Shown: piece after piece, positions 41,702-50,763 of the stretch
Layout of the letters: each line of letters opens with the position of its first letter
Position numbering within the stretch: the first letter of the stretch is position 1
Source of the DNA: an uncultured Ruminococcus sp.
GTDB taxonomy: Bacteria > Bacillota > Clostridia > Oscillospirales > Acutalibacteraceae
Assembly (NCBI GenBank): GCA_902796225.1
Contig: CADBOO010000005.1
Span: 1 to 64,000 of the forward strand
Length of the DNA: 64,000 bases
Reading direction: 5' to 3'
Program-made: the position numbers and the translations under genes
The notes under the pieces: generated by a model
Databases searched by the model: none
What the model was told of the DNA's origin: nothing
Seen by the model: only the letters and a program-made list of their open reading frames with translations

Positions 41702-43375
41702 TTATTTCAAGCCGAGGGCGTCCTCGGTCGTATTGTCATCGTACGGGAACAGCTCGCCGTGGATGTATTCGTCCTCCGCCCACGGGATGAACTCGTTGCT
41801 GTTGAACTCCTCGGCGCATTCGTCGGCGACGAACTTGCCCAGCTCGGTCAGCGTATACGAGGGATAGCCCAGCACCTTTTTGTCAACGACAAGACCGGCG
41901 TCCATGAGCTTTTTCCACTTCTTCTTGAAGCAGTCCTCAAGCTCCATTCCGTTGATCTTTCTGAAACGATCCTTGCGCACCTCGGTGTTCTTGAGGGGCA
42001 GGGCGATCGACCAGCGAAGCTGTTGTTCTTTGTCGCGCACATAGCCGCGGTTGAGGGCGAGCTTGCCGCTGTCGACCAGCTCATAATACTCGTCAAAGCT
42101 GTCGGTATTGATAAAGAAGCGGTCTCTGAGCGAGCTGAACGCCGTCAGTCCCAGACCGATCTGATCGAGCTGAGCGCAGCACTGGTTATATGCGTAGTGG
42201 GAATAGATATAGGGGTCTTTGGTGTAGACGCGTCTGAGGTTGCCCTTCAGCCCGTAGAGCTTCAGGACCTCTTCCGCAACCGCCTTCTGGAGCATATTCT
42301 CCTCAAAATCAGGGAACAGCGAAGGCTCGCGGTCATACAGCAGACCGATGATACCCTGGAAGTCGCCGTATGCGTCGACCTTCAGGCGATAGAGCTGGAT
42401 CTCGTCGATCAGGCCCTTCTGGTTGAGGATGCAGGCGCGTTCGATGGTATCGGCAAAGATATCGACGTTGACGCCCATGAAGCCGAAGATGAACTCAAGG
42501 TCGAGGATAAAGCCCTTGCGGCGGGTATTATCGAGCAGCTCCTGGGTGATCTCTACGCCTTCTTCGCGCATCTGATTGATCTTTCTGTAGTCGACACAGT
42601 CGACTTTGTTGCGGCAGTTATCGACCGCCTCGAGGATGGTATCGACGGTCGCCTGACGGAACATCAGCTTCAGGATCTCGGGATGGAACGACTGGGAGCC
42701 GATGGTCAGACGGTCGACGCCGTACTTGGACATGGTAGCGAGCCGCTTCATGCCGTCTTCGCCGACGAGGGTCACTTCGTCAACGTCAAAGTTGAACTGG
42801 GTGACGGTGGTGCGGTCGATGCGGTCTGTGAAGAATTTCATCATTCTCTCAAACAGATCGGGATCCATGTGCGAGGGCGTGCCGCCGCCGAACAGGATCG
42901 AACGGGCTTTGATCTTTTCAACGCCCAGCACCTTCATATAGTTATCCATCTCCTTCTCGAGATGGTCGAGATACTTGATCTGGTTCTCTCTGAGCGCGGT
43001 GCAGGAGCCCAGCTCGCCGGGATAGTGGCAGAAGCTGCAGTGCTGTGCGCAGAACGGAACATGAACATAAATATCGAACATGCCGTCCTCGGGATTCTTA
43101 TAAGTCGCCATGATCTCTTCCTGGGAATGGAAGGGATACTGTGTGATCGGCGGATAATGCACGGAGGGCACGAATTTTCCCGTTGTGCATATCAAGCCCT
43201 TCTGCTGCAGCGCCAACACCTCGTCGACCCTCTTGCGCGCCGCCTTCATGATCTCGTCTTTATGCTTGACATAAAGCGAGTTCTCCACAAACTCAGGCGT
43301 TGTTTTTTCTACTCTCCTGACGATCTTTCTGATCGCCTGATACTGTGCATCCGAACACTCTGTCTTAGCCAGCAT
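41702..43375 (-). CDS. HemN/HemW-like radical SAM protein
   Basis: 557 residues. FDIYVHVPFCAQHCSFCHYPG carries the C-x3-C-x2-C cluster motif (iron-sulfur), with SILFGGGTPSHMDP (the SAM-binding G-G-G-T-P) and RLTIGSQSFHPEIL typical of HemN/HemW/HutW. A ~100-residue N-terminal extension precedes the core, and the C-terminal ~110 residues form a HemN_C-like region ending in an acidic tail. HemN oxidises coproporphyrinogen; HemW inserts haem; HemN-like class C enzymes methylate natural products. No haem pathway genes are nearby, so a modification role is at least as likely. GGGGACAGGGAA precedes ATG. Confidence 0.85.
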   Translation of the reverse strand: MLAKTECSDAQYQAIRKIVRRVEKTTPEFVENSLYVKHKDEIMKAARKRVDEVLALQQKGLICTTGKFVPSVHYPPITQYPFHSQEEIMATYKNPEDGMFDIYVHVPFCAQHCSFCHYPGELGSCTALRENQIKYLDHLEKEMDNYMKVLGVEKIKARSILFGGGTPSHMDPDLFERMMKFFTDRIDRTTVTQFNFDVDEVTLVGEDGMKRLATMSKYGVDRLTIGSQSFHPEILKLMFRQATVDTILEAVDNCRNKVDCVDYRKINQMREEGVEITQELLDNTRRKGFILDLEFIFGFMGVNVDIFADTIERACILNQKGLIDEIQLYRLKVDAYGDFQGIIGLLYDREPSLFPDFEENMLQKAVAEEVLKLYGLKGNLRRVYTKDPYIYSHYAYNQCCAQLDQIGLGLTAFSSLRDRFFINTDSFDEYYELVDSGKLALNRGYVRDKEQQLRWSIALPLKNTEVRKDRFRKINGMELEDCFKKKWKKLMDAGLVVDKKVLGYPSYTLTELGKFVADECAEEFNSNEFIPWAEDEYIHGELFPYDDNTTEDALGLK

Positions 43376-43427
43376 TTCCCTGTCCCCTTTTCATTGTTGT
43401 TTTTGCCGGAACAGCCGATCGTACGGA

Positions 43428-45221
43428 TCAGTTCATCCCGATATATTGATTTTGATATAAGCCGCAGTAGACGCCTCGCTTCGCAAGCAGCTCCTTGTGC
43501 CTGCCTGTTTCCACGATCTTTCCGTCCTGAAATACGGCAATTTTATCTACACTCCGGATCGTTGAAAGCCGATGGGCGATGATGACGCAGGTTCTGTCGC
43601 GCATCATGGTGAGCATCGCTTCCTGGATCTTCGATTCCGTCGCGGAATCGACCGAGCTCATCGCCTCGTCCAGCACCAGTACGCCGGGCGTTGTCAGTGA
43701 TGCGCGTGCCAGACATAACAGCTGGCGTTCGCCCTGACTGAGCTGGGTATCATCACCGGAGATCTCGGTATCCATTCCTTTTTCGAGTTTTCCGATGAAT
43801 TCATCGGCGTAAGTGATTTTTGCAGCGTTTTCGAGTTCTTTTTCGTCTGCGGAGAATCTGCCGTAGGCGATATTGTCCCGAATCGTGCCGTCGAGCAGCG
43901 CGGTTGTCTGCAGTACCGTCGTCACCTTCCGCCTGAGCTCCGCTTTCGGGATCTCGCGGATATCGACGCCGTCAAGCAGGATCCGTCCGCTGTCCGGCTC
44001 ATAAAAGCGCATCAGCAGGCTGACGAGCGTGGTCTTTCCAGCTCCTGTCCGTCCGACCAGCGCGACCCGCTGACCGGGTTCGATCTCCAGTGAGAAATTG
44101 TCAAGGACCGTAACGCCCCGGACATAAGAAAAAGTGATATGTTCGAAGCGGATGGAACAGGCGCTCGCATTACCGAGCGTCTTTCTGCCTTCGTCCTCCT
44201 CGGGATCGGCGTCGATAATCTCGAACACTCTCTCGGCGGAGGCAAGGGCGGTCATCAGCTGGGAAATGATCCCCGAAAGCTCGTTGATCGGCTTTGTGAA
44301 CTGTCTTGAATACAGCGTAAACGCCTGGATGGTGCCGATCGTTATGCCGAAGCCGCCGTTGATGTACATCAAAGCGCCGACAGCGACGATCAGCAAAAAG
44401 TTGATATTGCCGATGATACACATCAGCGGGGGCATCGCGCCGCCAAGCACCTGTGCTTTGACCGAAGCGTTCATCAGCTCGTCGCTGAGACGATCGTTCT
44501 CAGCGATGCATTCGTCTGTAATATTATAACTCTCGATGGTCTTTTTTGACGCCACCGACTGTTCGACATGGCTGTTCATCTCGCCGACCGACTTCTGCTG
44601 TTTGCGGAAGAATCCGAACATCCTTTTTGACAGGATAACGGTGCAGAGGATGTTGAGGATCACGGTGCTCAGGCAAACCAGCGTCAGCAGCGGGTTTTTG
44701 ATGAGCATGATCACGACGCAGCCGACGATGACGATCACCGCGGAGATCGCGGTGCCCAGCGCCTGACTGATCAGGGTGGCGATGTTATCGATATCGTTGG
44801 TCAGGCGGGCGATCATATCGCCGCCGCGGTGCGAATCAAAGAATCCGACCGGCAGCCTGATGAGTTTTTCCGAAACGCTTTTCCGGATCGTCAGGGTCGT
44901 GGTACGGGTGAGCTTCGCGGCGAGCCTGCTCTGAAAATAGGTAAATAATGAAGAAAAGACGAATACGCCCAGCAAAATGAGCAGCAGCGTATTCAGCTGA
45001 ACCCAGTCGACGGTCACTCTGCCCGCAGACAGATCGAGGGTATCGATCGCGCGGCTGATCAGGTCGGGGATCAGCAGATTCAGCAGTGTGGAAGCGATCA
45101 GCAATACGAGCATTCCGATGATCAGCCCGCGGCTTTCCTTAAAATAGCTGAACAGCCGCTTTGTGATCTTGGCGACGCTGCGGGGCGATTCTCTTTCTCC
45201 CTGCTGCTGAGGGGGCATCAT
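43428..45221 (-). CDS. ABC exporter half-transporter with intact ATPase site (type IV, MsbA/LmrA-like)
   Basis: 597 residues from ATG 45221, which follows the TAA of the partner gene; the longer frame to 45305 overlaps that gene. Six helices, then the ATPase: GRTGAGKTT, a signature LSQGERQLLCLARAS and Walker B VLVLDEAMSSVD with the catalytic Glu. The partner lacks that Glu, so the two form an asymmetric heterodimer like TM287/288 or BmrCD. Drug, peptide or lipid export is possible; the neighbouring SAM genes make a modified product a fair guess. Confidence 0.92.
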   Translation of the reverse strand: MMPPQQQGERESPRSVAKITKRLFSYFKESRGLIIGMLVLLIASTLLNLLIPDLISRAIDTLDLSAGRVTVDWVQLNTLLLILLGVFVFSSLFTYFQSRLAAKLTRTTTLTIRKSVSEKLIRLPVGFFDSHRGGDMIARLTNDIDNIATLISQALGTAISAVIVIVGCVVIMLIKNPLLTLVCLSTVILNILCTVILSKRMFGFFRKQQKSVGEMNSHVEQSVASKKTIESYNITDECIAENDRLSDELMNASVKAQVLGGAMPPLMCIIGNINFLLIVAVGALMYINGGFGITIGTIQAFTLYSRQFTKPINELSGIISQLMTALASAERVFEIIDADPEEDEGRKTLGNASACSIRFEHITFSYVRGVTVLDNFSLEIEPGQRVALVGRTGAGKTTLVSLLMRFYEPDSGRILLDGVDIREIPKAELRRKVTTVLQTTALLDGTIRDNIAYGRFSADEKELENAAKITYADEFIGKLEKGMDTEISGDDTQLSQGERQLLCLARASLTTPGVLVLDEAMSSVDSATESKIQEAMLTMMRDRTCVIIAHRLSTIRSVDKIAVFQDGKIVETGRHKELLAKRGVYCGLYQNQYIGMN

Positions 45222-45222
45222 G

Positions 45223-46968
45223 TTATCCAACCGCTTCACCCCCTTCGGGATCCTGCGATTCGCTGATAGAGCGATACTGCTGCGAGATCTCGAGAAGCTG
45301 TTCATGGCTTCCCTCGGCGTCGATCCTGCCGTTGTGCATCAAGAGGATCCTGTCGGTATCCCGCATACAGGAAACGCGCTGGGAGATAACAATCAGCGTC
45401 GTATCGCCGTATTCCCGTCGGATTCCGTCCAGTACCGCGCGCTCGGTGCTCATATCGAGGCTGGAGGTGCTGTCGTCGAGGATGAGTACCGACGATCTTC
45501 TCAGCAGCGCACGCGCCAGCGCGACACGCTGTTTCTGTCCGCCTGAGAGGGTATTGCCGCGCTCGGCGACACGGGTATCATATCCGAAAGCAAGACTCTC
45601 GGCGATCTCGTCGACCCGCGCGACCCTGACTGCTTTTCGGAATTCCTCTTCGGTGCAGCCGGGACAGCCGGCGGTGATATTCTCTCTGAGCGTTGCGGGA
45701 AAGATATCGCTGTTCTGGAACACCAGCAGTTCCCTGCTGCGAAGCGAGGGCAGCTGATAGTCTTTTATATTCTTACCGTTGATCAGCACTTCGCCCGCGT
45801 CGGCGTCATAGGCGCGGATCAGCAGGCTTGCAAGCGTGCTTTTGCCCGAGCCGGTAGGACCCAGGACGCCGATGCACTCGCCGCGTCTGACGGTCAGCGA
45901 TATGCCGTCGATCGCGGGATAAAGCGAATCCTTGCTGCGCGGATAACGGAAGGTAACGTTTTTGCATTCGATGGTTTCGATCGGCGCGTCAAGTACGGTA
46001 TCGCCGGATTTGACGCACGGCTCCATATCCATGACCTCGCAGATCCTGTCCGCAGACACCTTGGAGCGCGAGATATACTGAAAGATGCTGCCCATCGTCA
46101 TCATCGACATAAGGATCTGCTGGGAATAGCTGATAGCCGCCATGATCGAGCCGATTCTGATCGCGCCCGCCTCGACCTGGAAGCCGCCGATAAAGATGAC
46201 GGCGACAACGACCGCGTTGAGGATGAACATGACCAGCGGGTTGAGGATCGCCATGAACAGCTGCACCTTCATCACCGTCGCGGTAAGGTCGATGTTCTGG
46301 CGGTCAAAACGTCCCGCCTCGTAATCTTCTTTGACATACGCCTTGATCAAGCGGTTGTTGGTAACGATATGGATCGCCGACGCATTGAGCTTGTCGACCA
46401 TCTTCTGGATAATGCGGAAGATCGCCGCCGAACGTTTGATAAAAAAGATCATCAGTCCGATCTGAAGCGGCAGCGATACCAATAATACGAGGCCGTAGAC
46501 GGGATCGATCGACACAACCATGACAATGCCGAAGATAAAAAGCATCAGCGGCTTGACGACCGTCTGGATCACCACCGAGGAAAACTCGGTGACGACCTTG
46601 GTATCGCCCGTCATACGGGTGATCAGCGAGCCGGAGGTGATCCTGTCGCCCTGTTCCGCAGAGAGCGACATCACCTTTCTGAACAGCGACTTTCTCAGGT
46701 CGTTGCCGAATCGCTGGGAATAGATATTGGAGAACACGCAGGAGATAAAGCCGCCGATACCGCCGACAAGCGCTACGACCAGCATCATCACGCCCGCGTG
46801 GATGACTACGTCGATATTCATTTGCAGAACGCCGTCGTCCACGATCTGTTCCATGTACTTCGGCTGAAGCACGTTGGACGCCACCTCGGCGATCATCAGC
46901 ACGACCGAAGCGATCACCATCGCGGTATACGGCTTTAAGTATCGAAATATCTTACGAAATGAAGTCAT
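45223..46968 (-). CDS. ABC exporter half-transporter with degenerate ATPase site
   Basis: 581 residues. Six helices plus ATPase: GPTGSGKST, LSGGQKQRVALARAL and Walker B VLILDDSTSSLD. The position after the Walker B Asp is Asp where active subunits have Glu, the signature of the non-hydrolysing site in heterodimeric exporters. The stop sits 2 bases before the partner ATG. AAAGGAACACA precedes its own ATG. Confidence 0.92.
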   Translation of the reverse strand: MTSFRKIFRYLKPYTAMVIASVVLMIAEVASNVLQPKYMEQIVDDGVLQMNIDVVIHAGVMMLVVALVGGIGGFISCVFSNIYSQRFGNDLRKSLFRKVMSLSAEQGDRITSGSLITRMTGDTKVVTEFSSVVIQTVVKPLMLFIFGIVMVVSIDPVYGLVLLVSLPLQIGLMIFFIKRSAAIFRIIQKMVDKLNASAIHIVTNNRLIKAYVKEDYEAGRFDRQNIDLTATVMKVQLFMAILNPLVMFILNAVVVAVIFIGGFQVEAGAIRIGSIMAAISYSQQILMSMMTMGSIFQYISRSKVSADRICEVMDMEPCVKSGDTVLDAPIETIECKNVTFRYPRSKDSLYPAIDGISLTVRRGECIGVLGPTGSGKSTLASLLIRAYDADAGEVLINGKNIKDYQLPSLRSRELLVFQNSDIFPATLRENITAGCPGCTEEEFRKAVRVARVDEIAESLAFGYDTRVAERGNTLSGGQKQRVALARALLRRSSVLILDDSTSSLDMSTERAVLDGIRREYGDTTLIVISQRVSCMRDTDRILLMHNGRIDAEGSHEQLLEISQQYRSISESQDPEGGEAVG

Positions 46969-47022
46969 TGTGTTCCTTTAACAGATCATCCGGCGGGTAT
47001 GGCTGTGCCGCCCGGGCGGATG
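46969..47022 (-). other. Hairpin-forming spacer between livM and the ABC exporter
   Basis: CAGAT...ATCTG and TCCG...CGGA arms can pair across the spacer, but no T-run follows. I take it as an intergenic hairpin that may allow read-through; no promoter is visible here. Confidence 0.4.
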
Positions 47023-48021
47023 TTATCTGTGCTTTGCGTAAGAAAAGCGCTTCGCCGAGAAGATCTCAAAGCCGAGCTTTTCCTGTAATGTTCCGACAAT
47101 CCCCTTCGGCAGGAAGAGGATGGTCAGGATCGTGATCGTTCCGAGGATGATATTCGACCAGCCGGGGAAACGAGCAAGGTATTCCTGCAGGAATACATAA
47201 ATGACCGAGCCGACGATCGGACCGCCGACCGTGCCGGATCCGCCGACGATCACGATGAAGATCAGCGAGACCGTCCAACTGATGGAGAAGCCGCTCTCGG
47301 GATAGACGATGCCTTTGTTAACCAGAAAGATGCCCGCGGCAATCGCCGTGAACGCCGCCGCGATCGCGTAGACCAGCAGCTTATGGTTGAAGACATTGAC
47401 GCCGACTGCCGACGCGGCGCCGATATCGTCGCGCATCGCCGTCAGTCCGAGGCCGACCTTTGTCCTCAGCAGCAGATACACTGTCGCTACCGCAAATACG
47501 CAGACAGTCAGCGCGACCACACAGATCTCGTGGATGCGCGGGTACGGTACGATGCGGATCGTCATTCCGCTGCCCTGTCCGACATATTTCCAGTTGAGGA
47601 ATAGCTTTTCAAAGATCTCCGCCACTACCCATGTCGCTACGGAAAAATACATGCCTTCCATCCGATAAAGCAGCAGCGACATCACGAGGGCGACGACGAC
47701 GCTGATCGCGACGCCGATCCCAAGCCCTAATCCCAGTGTAAGGTGGAGCTTTGTGGTCGCGACTGCGACCGAATATCCCGCAAGGCCGATGTAAAGCTGT
47801 TGTCCGAGACTGGTCATACCGGTGAATCCGGACAGCAGGTTCCACATTTCCGCCATCGTGATATATAAGAAAATCTGTATCATATAGCGCATCGAGTTAT
47901 TCGACGCGATCCTTGCCAGACAGACAAAATACAGTGCGCTGACGAGCGCGATGCAGATGATCAGCATCGGCAGGGAATCAAGCACCCTGACATTGCCGCC
48001 TTTAAGACGTCTTTTTGCCAT
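47023..48021 (-). CDS. livM: Branched-chain amino-acid ABC importer permease LivM-like
   Basis: 332 residues, about ten helices. The order YMIQIFLYITMAEMWNLLSGFTGMTSLGQ at the N-terminus and ALRDDIGAASAVGVN-like AMRDDIGAASAVGVNVFNHKL in the middle are LivM/BraE signatures. It forms the membrane channel with LivH. GGAGGGGGATC precedes ATG; it lies 10 bases after livH. The family imports leucine/isoleucine/valine but close relatives take other amino acids, amides or urea, and the missing binding-protein gene leaves the substrate open. Confidence 0.92.
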   Translation of the reverse strand: MAKRRLKGGNVRVLDSLPMLIICIALVSALYFVCLARIASNNSMRYMIQIFLYITMAEMWNLLSGFTGMTSLGQQLYIGLAGYSVAVATTKLHLTLGLGLGIGVAISVVVALVMSLLLYRMEGMYFSVATWVVAEIFEKLFLNWKYVGQGSGMTIRIVPYPRIHEICVVALTVCVFAVATVYLLLRTKVGLGLTAMRDDIGAASAVGVNVFNHKLLVYAIAAAFTAIAAGIFLVNKGIVYPESGFSISWTVSLIFIVIVGGSGTVGGPIVGSVIYVFLQEYLARFPGWSNIILGTITILTILFLPKGIVGTLQEKLGFEIFSAKRFSYAKHR

Positions 48022-48031
48022 GATCCCCCTC

Positions 48032-48874
48032 CTACTTTCCGAAAATGCCCTTGGGCTTGAAGATGAGTACGAGCAGCAGGAGGATATAGCTGATCAGCAG
48101 GCCGTAGCTGGCGCCGCCGATGACCTGAGCCATTCCGAAAAGGATACCGGCGACCAGCGTACCCGGTACGCTGCCCATGCCGCCGATGACGACCACGACA
48201 AAGGCGATCAGCAGATAATTGCCGCCGACGCTGGGATCGTAGGTCCATTTCATACCGACACACAGTCCCGCGACCGCAGCGCTTGCCATCGCGATTCCCA
48301 TGGCGATCGCGTACACCCGGTTGATGTTTACCCCGGACAGTGCGGCGACGTCGGCGTCATCCGCTGTCGCGCGGATGGCTCTTCCCATATATGTATTCCT
48401 GAGAAACAGGGATAATAACAGGATCGCGATCAGGCTGATGGCAAACAGCACAAGGTGGAGTACCGAGATCTCAAGCGCTCCGATCTTGATCGTATCTTTA
48501 CTGTAAGGAACAGGGATATGTCTTGCGTCCGCCGAAAAGATCATCAGCATTCCGTCCTGCAGGATGATGGAAAGACCGAAGGTCACCAACAGCGCAGGCT
48601 CGCTTCCCTTTTTCATCGCTCTTCCGATCAGTCCGTACTGCAGCAGAAAGCCCAGGATGAACATCAGCGGAACCGTGATGGCAAGGGTCAATATCGGATC
48701 GATACCGAGAAGCGGGGCAAGAACGGTGGACAGATAGGCGCCGAGCACAACAAACTCGCCGTGGGCGAGGTTGGTGAGCTTTACGATGCCGAATATCATT
48801 GTCATACCGATGCCCAGCAGCGCGTATACGCTGCCGAGCAGGATGCCGTTCACAAGTATCTGTGCTATGTACAT
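48032..48874 (-). CDS. livH: Branched-chain amino-acid ABC importer permease LivH-like
   Basis: 280 residues, about eight helices. ILVNGILLGSVYALLGIGMTMIFGIVKLTNLAHGEF and RAIRATADDADVAALSGVN are typical of LivH/BraD. Partner of LivM in one membrane complex. Confidence 0.93.
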   Translation of the reverse strand: MYIAQILVNGILLGSVYALLGIGMTMIFGIVKLTNLAHGEFVVLGAYLSTVLAPLLGIDPILTLAITVPLMFILGFLLQYGLIGRAMKKGSEPALLVTFGLSIILQDGMLMIFSADARHIPVPYSKDTIKIGALEISVLHLVLFAISLIAILLLSLFLRNTYMGRAIRATADDADVAALSGVNINRVYAIAMGIAMASAAVAGLCVGMKWTYDPSVGGNYLLIAFVVVVIGGMGSVPGTLVAGILFGMAQVIGGASYGLLISYILLLLVLIFKPKGIFGK

Positions 48875-48923
48875 AATTGGTTTCGTCCTGTATGGCTGAT
48901 TGTGTCAGCCGTGTTTATTTGTG

Positions 48924-49640
48924 TCAGATGCCGAAATATGCTTTTTTCAGCGTTTCGGGATCGACTTCGTCGGATTTTCCGGAGAGGACCACCTTGCCCT
49001 TGAGCATGACGTAAAATGCGTCGGAGGTCTTGAGCGCTCTGCGGATATCCTGCTCGATCAGGATGATCGAGGTGTTTTCTTCTTTATTGATGCGCTTGAT
49101 GATGCGATAGATGTCGTTGATGACGACGGGCGACAGTCCCAGCGAGATCTCGTCAAAGATCAGGCATTCCGGCGAGCCCATCAGCGCGCGTCCGATCGCG
49201 ACCATCTGGCGCTGTCCGCCGGAAAGGTTGCCGGCGGGACGCTGTTTCATTTGTTCAAGGTCGGGGAACAGCTCGTATACGCGGGCGAGCATCGCCTTGG
49301 CGTTTTTTCGCGCCGTCTTCGGAAAGCTGCCCATCAGCAGGTTATCCTGTACCGACATGCGGGTAAAGCATCTGCCGCCCTGCGGCACCAGCGAAAGTCC
49401 TTTTGCAACGATCCTGTCCGCCGAGAGAGCAGTGATCTCTTCATCCTTGAAATACACCTTGCCCGAAGAGGGCTTGTGCAGACCGGCGACCGTGTTCATC
49501 AGGGTAGTCTTTCCGGCGCCGTTGATGCCGATCAAGGCGACGATCCCGCCTTTTTTGACCTCGAGCGATGCGGAATCGACAGCAACAAAATCGCCGTAGC
49601 CGGCGTGCAGGTCTTCGATCCGGAGCAGTGTGTCACTCAT
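48924..49640 (-). CDS. livF: Branched-chain amino-acid ABC importer ATPase LivF-like
   Basis: 238 residues. GINGAGKTT (36-44), LSGGQRQMVAIGRALM and LIFDEISLGLSP are the ATPase motifs; LPQGG-like VPQGGRCFTRMSVQDNLLMG and the C-terminal ALKTSDAFYVMLKGKVVL are LivF-typical. Its ATG overlaps the livG stop by 8 bases. Confidence 0.94.
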   Translation of the reverse strand: MSDTLLRIEDLHAGYGDFVAVDSASLEVKKGGIVALIGINGAGKTTLMNTVAGLHKPSSGKVYFKDEEITALSADRIVAKGLSLVPQGGRCFTRMSVQDNLLMGSFPKTARKNAKAMLARVYELFPDLEQMKQRPAGNLSGGQRQMVAIGRALMGSPECLIFDEISLGLSPVVINDIYRIIKRINKEENTSIILIEQDIRRALKTSDAFYVMLKGKVVLSGKSDEVDPETLKKAYFGI

Positions 49641-50361
49641 CGTCTTCCACCCCCAGATACAGCCGCTGGACCTCTTCGGACTCGATCACCTCGCGGGGAT
49701 CGCCGCTGATAACGCAGCTGCCCTGCGCCATGCACATCAGAGAATCGGTCGATCCGACCATTGTTTCGATGATATGCTCTATCCAGATAATGGAGTATCC
49801 CGAGTCCTTCAGACTCGCGACCAGCTCCATCATGTCTTTGACTTCCGCGTCGGTCAGACCTGCAGCGACCTCGTCGAGCAGCAGCAGCTTCGGATCCGTA
49901 CCGAGCGCCCGTGCGATCTCAAGCCGTTTGCGGTCAAGCAGCGTCAGCTCGCCTGCTCTGGTCTCGCGCTTATCGTACAGGCCGGTCAGCTTCAGACTGC
50001 TCAGCGCGTGGTCCTTTGCAAAGCGCTCGCTCTGGGCTGAGCCGTGTACCGCAGCGACCAGCACGTTTTCATACAAACTCATATTCTCAAACGGACGCGG
50101 AATCTGAAACGTCCTGCCGAGTCCCATTTTGCACCGCACATTGGCGGACATGCGGGTAATATCGACGCCGTCAAAAATGATCCTGCCCGAACCGGGCTTG
50201 ATCAAACCCAAAAGCGCGTTGAACATCGTTGTTTTTCCGCTTCCGTTGGGTCCGATGACGCCGTATACCTCGCCCTTTTTGACCTCAAAAGAGAGGTCGT
50301 TGAGGATCTGGACTCTGCCGTAGCCCGCGTTGACGTCGATGAATTCCAATATGTTATCCAT
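49633..50361 (-). CDS. livG: Branched-chain amino-acid ABC importer ATPase LivG-like, first gene of the operon
   Basis: 242 residues from ATG 50361 (GAGGAAACA before it; the longer frame to 50478 covers the leader). GPNGSGKTT (35-43), GLGRTFQIPRPFENMSLYENVLVA (Q-loop region specific to LivG), LTLLDRKRLEIARALGTDPKLLLLDEVAAGL. The signature sequence reads ELTLLDRKRLEIARAL rather than LSGGQ, which is common in LivG. Confidence 0.94.
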   Translation of the reverse strand: MDNILEFIDVNAGYGRVQILNDLSFEVKKGEVYGVIGPNGSGKTTMFNALLGLIKPGSGRIIFDGVDITRMSANVRCKMGLGRTFQIPRPFENMSLYENVLVAAVHGSAQSERFAKDHALSSLKLTGLYDKRETRAGELTLLDRKRLEIARALGTDPKLLLLDEVAAGLTDAEVKDMMELVASLKDSGYSIIWIEHIIETMVGSTDSLMCMAQGSCVISGDPREVIESEEVQRLYLGVEDDE

Positions 50362-50520
50362 TGTTTCCTCTTCAACCCATCCTTCTGCCGGTTTTTCGGC
50401 AGACCGCAACCGGAGTATCCGTCTGTGATCGGTCGGGTATCGTTGTTTCCGGACATTCCCCGGAGCATCAATATGCATCCCGCTTCAAATCTGCAAACCT
50501 CTCCAGTTTACTACCGTATA

Positions 50521-50549
50521 AATGTACCATAATCTCGTGTTTTTGTCAA
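50521..50549 (-). promoter_or_regulatory. Promoter of the liv operon
   Basis: Minus strand TTGACA (50549-50544), 17-base spacer, TACATT (50526-50521). Confidence 0.7.
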
Positions 50550-50551
50550 TA

Positions 50552-50588
50552 AAGAATGCTTGGCAAGCCTTGGTTTTTTTGCATTCTT
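50552..50588. promoter_or_regulatory. Inverted repeat next to the liv promoter
   Basis: AAGAATGC (50552-50559) and GCATTCTT (50581-50588), centre to centre about 29 bases, with an inner GCTTGGCAAGC and a run of seven T. It lies directly upstream of the -35 box, where an activator or repressor could bind, or it may form a hairpin. Confidence 0.4.
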
Positions 50589-50699
50589 CACAATTTTTTC
50601 ATCGTTGAACAGAGGCTCCGATATCGGATAAAGTTGCTTCTTTTATTCGTCACAGGGAGGCTTTTTTGCATAATCTTCTATTTTTGACCCTCATTCTTA

Positions 50700-50728
50700 T
50701 TGATTTTGCCTTTTTTATATGTTAAGAT
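50700..50728 (+). promoter_or_regulatory. Promoter of the membrane-anchored protein gene
   Basis: TTGATT at 50700-50705, 17-base spacer, TAAGAT at 50723-50728, followed by the ribosome site GGAGA near 50751. Confidence 0.6.
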
Positions 50729-50763
50729 AAATTCGGTAGAATAGAATTATGGAGAGAAATCAT

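Larger units (their letters stand above)
50362..50763. other. Divergent intergenic region between livG and the membrane-anchored protein gene
   Basis: About 400 bases with no gene. It holds the liv promoter (50521-50549), an inverted repeat AAGAATGC/GCATTCTT behind the liv -35 (50552-50588) and the promoter of the plus-strand gene (50700-50728). The transcribed liv leader of ~150 bases can fold a hairpin CTGCCG/CGGCAG near the livG start. No known riboswitch is recognised. Confidence 0.65.

Noticed and set aside
41759..43582. 607-codon plus-strand frame opposite the radical SAM gene
   Set aside because: It mirrors the codon pattern of the minus-strand gene, has no recognisable motif, and runs past the real gene's start into the spacer and the ABC exporter gene.
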